Below, in pieces: positions 31,193 through 35,674 of a stretch of DNA of 35,674 nt. The translations under genes and the position numbers were made by a program. The stretch lies in the NCBI GenBank assembly GCA_016215465.1, contig JACRJT010000036.1:1-35674 (forward strand), in the 5' to 3' direction. The notes under the pieces were generated by a model. It did not search any database. It was given only the letters and a program-made list of their open reading frames with translations, and was not told the DNA's origin. The DNA is from Nitrososphaerota archaeon. GTDB taxonomy: Archaea > Thermoproteota > Nitrososphaeria > Nitrososphaerales > Nitrosopumilaceae. The first letter of the stretch is position 1; each line of letters opens with the position of its first letter.

Positions 31193-31839
31193 GGATCAAC
31201 TGACTGTGAAAGACTTGCTGCAAGCTGGTTTATTGTCCGTGACAATTCAACATCGTCTTGTTTTCCAGTTGACGACAAAATCTTTGCAATGAGCTGTTTG
31301 TCAATATCTGTCAATTTTGGTATTTGGAGCTGCGCTTTTTTTAACTTGCCATCGACTTCGTCAATTAGGACCTGATACTGATCAACTTGTTTTTTTGTTA
31401 CCCGGATGTGATTGTTTAGTCGTACAAGATTTGTCTCTTCAAGTCTTTTCTTCTCAACTAATTCACCGCGAATTTTCTTCATTTCGTCAACGGACGAATT
31501 CGCCTTGGGCTGTTGGCTTCCAAACTGTAATAACTCTAATTCTCTGTCAAATTCCTCCTTTTGCGCTTTGATTTTATTGATTGTTGACATTTGCTTGTCT
31601 ATGTGAGTCTTGACATCCTCAATGTATTGGCCCGTGTCTTGTACTGTACTTGTTAGTTCTTTTGCCATTGCTTGCGTTGCTTCTGTTGGAGTGCGTGGCC
31701 TTTCATATCTTGCAAATGTTATGCTGCGGTTTTGAACATCGGTTGCATCTTGCACATCGATTTTTGCCCCTGCAGAACGTTTTGACTCATCAGCGCTGTC
31801 CTGTAAATTGTCATTACGCTCAATATACTTGCGAGCCAT
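31189..31839 (-). CDS. coiled-coil hypothetical protein
   Basis: This 216-residue, highly charged protein has a likely long coiled coil over residues about 60-175 (KTHIDKQMSTINKIKAQKEE, later KKRLEETNLVRLNNHIRVTK) and a C-terminal short helical domain. It has no signal peptide or membrane segment and no recognised family. It converges with ribK with a 4-base overlap, and lies 94 bases downstream of ribL on the same strand. Confidence 0.75.
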   Translation of the reverse strand: MARKYIERNDNLQDSADESKRSAGAKIDVQDATDVQNRSITFARYERPRTPTEATQAMAKELTSTVQDTGQYIEDVKTHIDKQMSTINKIKAQKEEFDRELELLQFGSQQPKANSSVDEMKKIRGELVEKKRLEETNLVRLNNHIRVTKKQVDQYQVLIDEVDGKLKKAQLQIPKLTDIDKQLIAKILSSTGKQDDVELSRTINQLAASLSQSVDP

Positions 31840-31933
31840 AAGTTATTCAGAATCCGAGAATACATAGAGTTGTGTCTGTTTGTTTAAAACGTAAAACATT
31901 CTGAAAGTATCACGTTAGCATGACTGTGACACA

Positions 31934-32551
31934 TTACAAGCCATGAATTGCTTCCCCGTATTCTTTTTCAATTTTGGAGCTTGAGATCCCTGGAATTGGG
32001 GACTGTAGTCTTGCTACTCTGACATCTAGTTTTAGGTTTTTACATCCATCAACTATGAATTTTTCTTGGTGGACCTGGTCATATCCTAAGGCGATGATAT
32101 CTGGCCTGACTGCGTCTACTGTCTTGAAGATGTCCCCCTCGCTTCCAACAAGGCACAAGTCAACCATTACAAGTGATCTTATCAGCTCCTGTCGCTGACT
32201 CTCAGGGTGAAGTGGTTTTCTTTTTTTCATTTTGACTGCGGTGTTATCGGTTGCCACTACTACCACAAGAACATCCCCAAGTGCCTTTCCGGCATTTAAT
32301 GTGTGGATGTGGCCTGGGTGAATGATATCAAATACTCCTCCCGCAAGAACAACCCGTATTGCAGTTCTGCCAAACTCGGTAAGCGATGTTTTATCGTCTG
32401 TTATGGTTCCATTTCTTACCATCTTTGAAATTCTTTCATTGATGTATTCTTCTGATAATGAGGTTTTTTTGACGCACAGATCTAGTGGTGATTCCTTGGT
32501 AATCGATGAAATGTAAAACGCGCCTAGTATTTTTTTATCTATTATGTCCAA
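31934..32551 (-). CDS. ribL: FAD synthase / cytidylyltransferase-fold protein with N-terminal HTH
   Basis: This 205-residue protein has an N-terminal winged-helix-like region (residues about 1-65) followed by the nucleotidyltransferase fold. The fold has GGVFDIIHPGHIHTLNAGKA containing the HxGH motif, and a C-terminal ISSSKI in the position of the ISTT/KI motif. Archaeal RibL adenylates FMN to FAD. Pairing with ribK in the window supports this, though related enzymes transfer CMP to glycerol phosphate, so the exact substrate is inferred. Both RibK and RibL here carry an HTH segment. The gene starts 35 bases after the Dph5-like gene and likely belongs to the same transcription unit. Confidence 0.85.
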   Translation of the reverse strand: MDIIDKKILGAFYISSITKESPLDLCVKKTSLSEEYINERISKMVRNGTITDDKTSLTEFGRTAIRVVLAGGVFDIIHPGHIHTLNAGKALGDVLVVVVATDNTAVKMKKRKPLHPESQRQELIRSLVMVDLCLVGSEGDIFKTVDAVRPDIIALGYDQVHQEKFIVDGCKNLKLDVRVARLQSPIPGISSSKIEKEYGEAIHGL

Positions 32552-32586
32552 CTCTATACCTATGCGTTTGCCGTTTTTAATTTAAT

Positions 32587-33627
32587 CTATGGATTGGTCT
32601 CAGGCTCTAGCCCCTTTGCTATTCGCAAGGCGTCAACTAGTCCGTCCGCATATCCTATGCTAAGTATTGCCAATTCGTCTTTACCTTGTCCAAAAAACAA
32701 CTCGGCGTCCCGAATGTACAATTCTGCATTCTCAAGTACACTATGAAATTCTTTTGCATCTTTGTAGTACGGTGTGACCTGTTTCAGTGCCCTTCGAACC
32801 ATCGGGATGTATTTTTTCATCATCTGAGATGCGATCCTTTCTATCTTTGACGAATTGTCGTCTGGCTCGTCAATGCACTTTGCTAGAGCTTTTAGCGCAT
32901 CTGATTCTGTAAAATGGAGCGTTCCTGGAATCACCACCGTGTGGGGCGGATTTCCAAAATCCATGTTTTTCAATGAAGCAAAATTTCCAGCTATGATCTT
33001 CTGGTCTTGCTGGCCAATTCTTGAGGCAATCACTCCATATGTGGAGTCAGAAATCACTCTCCGCACCTGTTCTTTTTCTGATTCAAGCAGGCTTTGTATG
33101 GCATCCTTTGGATTCAAAAAGAAATTCTCGTTTTGATTGTATTCTAAGAGAACAACAGTGTGATTTCCAACCCTTAGGTTCTCATAAATTGTATAGTATG
33201 CAGTACTTGACGGAATGCCACTCATGATTGTGACTGTTCTTCCCACCTTGTAGTAATGAAGGCCGCACTCACCAACAAGTGATGTTATGGCAGACGATGC
33301 ATGAATTGTATCTGTCTGAATTTTTTCTTGAACTGCCCTTGTTCTTAGCTCAATGTGAGTTGTTGCAATGTATGGATCGCCATATGACACCATGACGACA
33401 TTTTTTATCTTTGAATTATCCAGTATCTCTTTTCCGTCTTCTACAAGCCATCGTGGAGCAAACTTGAATTCCCCTTTTGTAATTTCTTTAATTTTTTGAG
33501 ATTCATCATTTTTCATCGGACTCGTAAACTGTTCAAAATACACTATATCTGCGTCTGAAATTATTTTTTTTGTCTTATCTGACAGCGAATCTGGTCCGCT
33601 TATACCAAGACCTACAAACCAGAGCAT
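32587..33627 (-). CDS. dph5: diphthine synthase with extra C-terminal domain (DUF357-like)
   Basis: Of 346 residues, 1-250 are the SAM-dependent Dph5 methyltransferase of diphthamide synthesis on elongation factor 2: MLWFVGLGISGPDSLS, VVMVSYGDPYIATTH, ASSAITSLVGECGLHYYKVG, IPGTLHFTESDAL. Typical Dph5 ends near 255-265 residues. Residues about 262-340 form an added helical domain (KYIPMVRRALKQVTPYYKDA, then ELYIRDAELFF and SIGYADGLVDALRIAKGLE) that strongly resembles DUF357. The ATG shares one base with the lysK stop (TAATG), so it is coupled to the lysine/arginine operon. Confidence 0.92.
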   Translation of the reverse strand: MLWFVGLGISGPDSLSDKTKKIISDADIVYFEQFTSPMKNDESQKIKEITKGEFKFAPRWLVEDGKEILDNSKIKNVVMVSYGDPYIATTHIELRTRAVQEKIQTDTIHASSAITSLVGECGLHYYKVGRTVTIMSGIPSSTAYYTIYENLRVGNHTVVLLEYNQNENFFLNPKDAIQSLLESEKEQVRRVISDSTYGVIASRIGQQDQKIIAGNFASLKNMDFGNPPHTVVIPGTLHFTESDALKALAKCIDEPDDNSSKIERIASQMMKKYIPMVRRALKQVTPYYKDAKEFHSVLENAELYIRDAELFFGQGKDELAILSIGYADGLVDALRIAKGLEPETNP

Positions 33628-34757
33628 TATGGCGCTTTTTTGTTATCATGAAGTCTTTTTAGGTGTTGAAGTGTATTTCTCAAGACCTCGATTCCACGCA
33701 AATACTCGTTCATTGATACCCGCTCGTCTATGGTGTGAGACGCATGAGGATCACCTGGACCGTACGTCACAACAGGAATGTTCCACAACGTGCCAATTAT
33801 GTTCATGTCTCCAGTTCCAGTCTTTCTGATCAGTGCCGGTCTTTTGCGTTCTACATCCATTACTCCTAGCGTAAATGCCCTGACAAGTGGCGAGTCCATT
33901 GGGGCCTCAAACGGTTCAGTCTCATCCAAAACAGAATAAAACGCGTCCACCCCTAGTCTTTTTGAAATCTCGCTTACCTTTGCTGAAATTTTTTCCCCAA
34001 CCATTTTACAATTCATCGTAACCGGAATTCGAATGTCCATAATGGTATCACATTCCTTTGGGGTGACATTGTGTGAGTCGCCTCCCTTGATTTCAGTGAT
34101 AGTTGCAGTGAGAATCATTCCCTTTGACTTTCCCTCCTGATTTTCCTCTAGTGACTGTTTTAACTCGTATGTGAATTTCATGGATTCCTCAATTGCATTT
34201 TTTGCAAGCCATGGTGCACTCGCGTGTGCACTGTCGCCGACATTTACCTTGAGGTTTATTGCGATTCTTCCCTTGTATGCTATTGTGACCTGTGTTATTC
34301 CACTTGGCTCTCCAAACACTGCATAATCGATATCAAGTTTTTGTTTTGCCAAGTTTTTGATTCCAGTCGCATTTCCTTCCTCATCTACTGCTCCGACAAA
34401 AATTATTGTCCCGTTGTTTTTGTGCATGGTTGACGCTGCAAGTAACATTGCCATGAGTGGTGCCTTTGCATCCGATGCACCCCTGCCGTACAGGTAGTCA
34501 CCTTCCTTTCTTACCTTGACTTTGCCTGGTACTGTATCCATATGGCCGCACAAGAGCACTCTTGGGGCGCCAGAGCCAATTGTTGCAATCAAATTTCCAA
34601 CCTCGTCTATGCGAACGTTGTCAAATCCAAGATCGTCACACTTGTCTGCAAGAAATTCCGCCATTGGCCTTTCTGAAAGCGATGGCGTGTAAAGCCTGAG
34701 TGCCTTCTCTAATAGTTTAATTGAAAATCGGGGTGTTATGGTAAAAGAAGAATCCAT
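33627..34757 (-). CDS. lysK: LysW-lysine/ornithine hydrolase (M20 family)
   Basis: This 376-residue zinc peptidase of the M20 family has the metal ligands LLCGHMDTVPG (His), GRGASDAKAP (bridging Asp), VDEEGNATG (catalytic and ligand Glu), FGEPSG, and the C-terminal SHTIDERV (His). In archaea, LysK releases lysine (or ornithine) from the carrier protein LysW at the end of the pathway. Location directly after lysX and lysW confirms this choice over ArgE or DapE. It is four bases from lysX and overlaps dph5 by one base. Confidence 0.92.
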   Translation of the reverse strand: MDSSFTITPRFSIKLLEKALRLYTPSLSERPMAEFLADKCDDLGFDNVRIDEVGNLIATIGSGAPRVLLCGHMDTVPGKVKVRKEGDYLYGRGASDAKAPLMAMLLAASTMHKNNGTIIFVGAVDEEGNATGIKNLAKQKLDIDYAVFGEPSGITQVTIAYKGRIAINLKVNVGDSAHASAPWLAKNAIEESMKFTYELKQSLEENQEGKSKGMILTATITEIKGGDSHNVTPKECDTIMDIRIPVTMNCKMVGEKISAKVSEISKRLGVDAFYSVLDETEPFEAPMDSPLVRAFTLGVMDVERKRPALIRKTGTGDMNIIGTLWNIPVVTYGPGDPHASHTIDERVSMNEYLRGIEVLRNTLQHLKRLHDNKKAP

Positions 34758-34761
34758 TTTT

Positions 34762-35607
34762 TTACTTTCCTGCGTTTACTGCATATTCTAGAATTAGTCC
34801 TGCAATGTCTTTGCCTGTCACCCGTGCAACATTTCTGTATTCTGTGGTGTTGTTAATTTCATGAACCACTAGTCCATTTTCTTTACTTTCCATTAGGTCG
34901 ACTCCGACTATTTCTCCCATTACTGCCCTTGTGGCGTTGATGCAAATATCTTCTAACTCTTTTGTAATTTCGCAAACCTCTGCCGTTCCGCCAAGATGCG
35001 TGTTTGTCTTCCAGTTCCCTTCTGATGAATTTCTGTATATGGCACCTACTACCTTGTCACCTATTACTATTGCCCGTATGTCGCGTGGCGGTCTTTCCAC
35101 AAATTCTTCTAAATAATGAATCTGGTATATTGGGTACATTTTCTCTCGTTCTTCTATTATTCCCTCTGCTGATTCTCTGTTGTTTAGCTTTGAGACCATT
35201 CTGCCCCAGCTTCCAACTGTCGGTTTGATTACCCTGGGATATCCTAATTTGTCTAGTGCCCCAAGTGCTGCATCTTTTGAAAACGCAACTGTCGCAAACG
35301 GCGTTGGAATTCCGTGTTCTTGCAAAATCATGTGGGTGAATAGCTTATTTCCGGCATATATTCCGGTATGTAAGGAATTTATCACATTTGCACCCATCCC
35401 CTCAAGTGCTGCAGTTGCATGCAAATTCCTGTAATAACTAACACATCGCTGCAAAACCGTTTTAAACTGTGTTTTTTTGTCTATCTCTAAAACAAGGTTT
35501 TTACAATCTACCATGTCTACTGCGATGCCCTTCTTCTTTGCAGCTTCTGAGAGGGCTTTTTCTTCAAGACGGATAGTATCGTAAAGGACCGTTATTCCGG
35601 GGCTCAC
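34762..35607 (-). CDS. lysX: LysW-dependent ATP-grasp ligase LysX (or ArgX)
   Basis: I place the start at the GTG at 35607, whose bases overlap the lysW stop as GTGA. The TTG at 35616 is also possible. The 281-residue protein has the RimK-type ATP-grasp fold: RVIKPTVGSWGRMVSKLNN for ATP, VERPPRDIRAIVIGD, and the Mg site VHEINNTTEYRNV. It attaches alpha-aminoadipate (LysX) or glutamate (ArgX) to the C-terminal residue of LysW. The substrate cannot be decided from the sequence alone, and bifunctional versions exist. It is in a tight operon lysW-lysX-lysK. Confidence 0.88.
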   Translation of the reverse strand: MSPGITVLYDTIRLEEKALSEAAKKKGIAVDMVDCKNLVLEIDKKTQFKTVLQRCVSYYRNLHATAALEGMGANVINSLHTGIYAGNKLFTHMILQEHGIPTPFATVAFSKDAALGALDKLGYPRVIKPTVGSWGRMVSKLNNRESAEGIIEEREKMYPIYQIHYLEEFVERPPRDIRAIVIGDKVVGAIYRNSSEGNWKTNTHLGGTAEVCEITKELEDICINATRAVMGEIVGVDLMESKENGLVVHEINNTTEYRNVARVTGKDIAGLILEYAVNAGK

Positions 35608-35674
35608 TGCCCCCAATCCTCTCCAACGCTTTGGGCTGGTTTTAGCCCAAATCCACTTGAAGATTTGGTTATCT
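35604..35674 (-). CDS. lysW: 3' end of LysW carrier protein, truncated by window edge
   Basis: The minus strand is open from the right edge to TGA at 35604-35606. The last residues are VGEDWGQ, matching the EDWGE tail of LysW, the small zinc-ribbon amino-group carrier. Only 22 residues are visible. The terminal residue is Gln instead of the Glu whose side chain normally carries the substrate. The stop overlaps the GTG of lysX. The N-terminal zinc ribbon would lie beyond the window. Confidence 0.8.
   Translation of the reverse strand, partial: ITKSSSGFGLKPAQSVGEDWGQ
35630..35651. other. 8-bp perfect hairpin within the lysW 3' coding region
   Basis: TTTGGGCT (35630-35637) and AGCCCAAA (35644-35651) are exact inverted copies around a 6-base loop. 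The hairpin lies 23 bases upstream of the lysX start in the message. It could affect translation of lysX or message stability, or could be a codon coincidence. Confidence 0.4.

Overview
The window looks like chromosomal DNA of a mesophilic archaeon of the Nitrososphaerota (Thaumarchaeota), most likely an ammonia oxidiser of the Nitrosopumilales type. Supporting signs are a low G+C content, archaeal-type promoters (TATA-like boxes about 24-30 nt before the start codon, implying leaderless mRNAs), and archaeal genes: DnaG primase, a CTP-type riboflavin kinase, RibL FAD synthase, Dph5, and the LysW/LysX/LysK amino-group-carrier pathway. An enoyl-CoA hydratase resembles the thaumarchaeal 3-hydroxypropionate/4-hydroxybutyrate cycle enzyme. 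This assignment is inferred from gene content; no 16S rRNA or amoA gene is present.

Bases 1-13,600 are accessory. They hold two HicAB toxin-antitoxin pairs, a secreted TPR/lipase-like protein translationally coupled to a PsbP-like secreted protein, a caspase-TPR protein with near-identical internal repeats, a divergent histidine kinase/CheY-like pair, a secreted subtilisin and a small methyltransferase. The genes are separated by diverged repeats, all in one orientation, several ending in the core TTCGGGCCCG. The HicAB pairs, the caspase gene and the subtilisin gene each lie between two related repeats. This gives the region a cassette-like layout and is the best candidate for something not yet described.

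Bases 13,637-18,927 look like a copper-handling island. A CPC-type P1B ATPase with an N-terminal YHS domain is divergent from a run encoding a TRASH/YHS-like metal-binding protein, a Met-rich exported protein, a membrane protein with a Met-rich loop, and an OsmC-family protein. A beta-propeller (BNR-type) protein and a tiny nine-cysteine protein lie to the left, and a frameshifted paralogue of the tiny protein lies beyond the ATPase. A 16-bp palindrome, CTTTACA-NN-TGTAAAG, lies upstream of the propeller gene and again in the divergent control region, so one regulator probably governs the island.

Bases 18,985-27,043 carry a universal stress protein, a four-CBS protein, a frameshifted membrane protein, the enoyl-CoA hydratase, an A-type Fe-S carrier, and a surface cluster (two pilin-like proteins and several exported proteins). 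One large cell-wall-type protein there appears split by a one-base frameshift.

Bases 27,115-35,674 are core metabolism. They hold a glutamyl-tRNA reductase lacking the usual catalytic cysteine, an Ala-rich coiled-coil protein, dnaG-ribK, a convergent coiled-coil protein, ribL, a Dph5 with an extra C-terminal domain, and lysK-lysX-lysW. No tRNA, rRNA, CRISPR array, IS transposase or replication origin was recognised.
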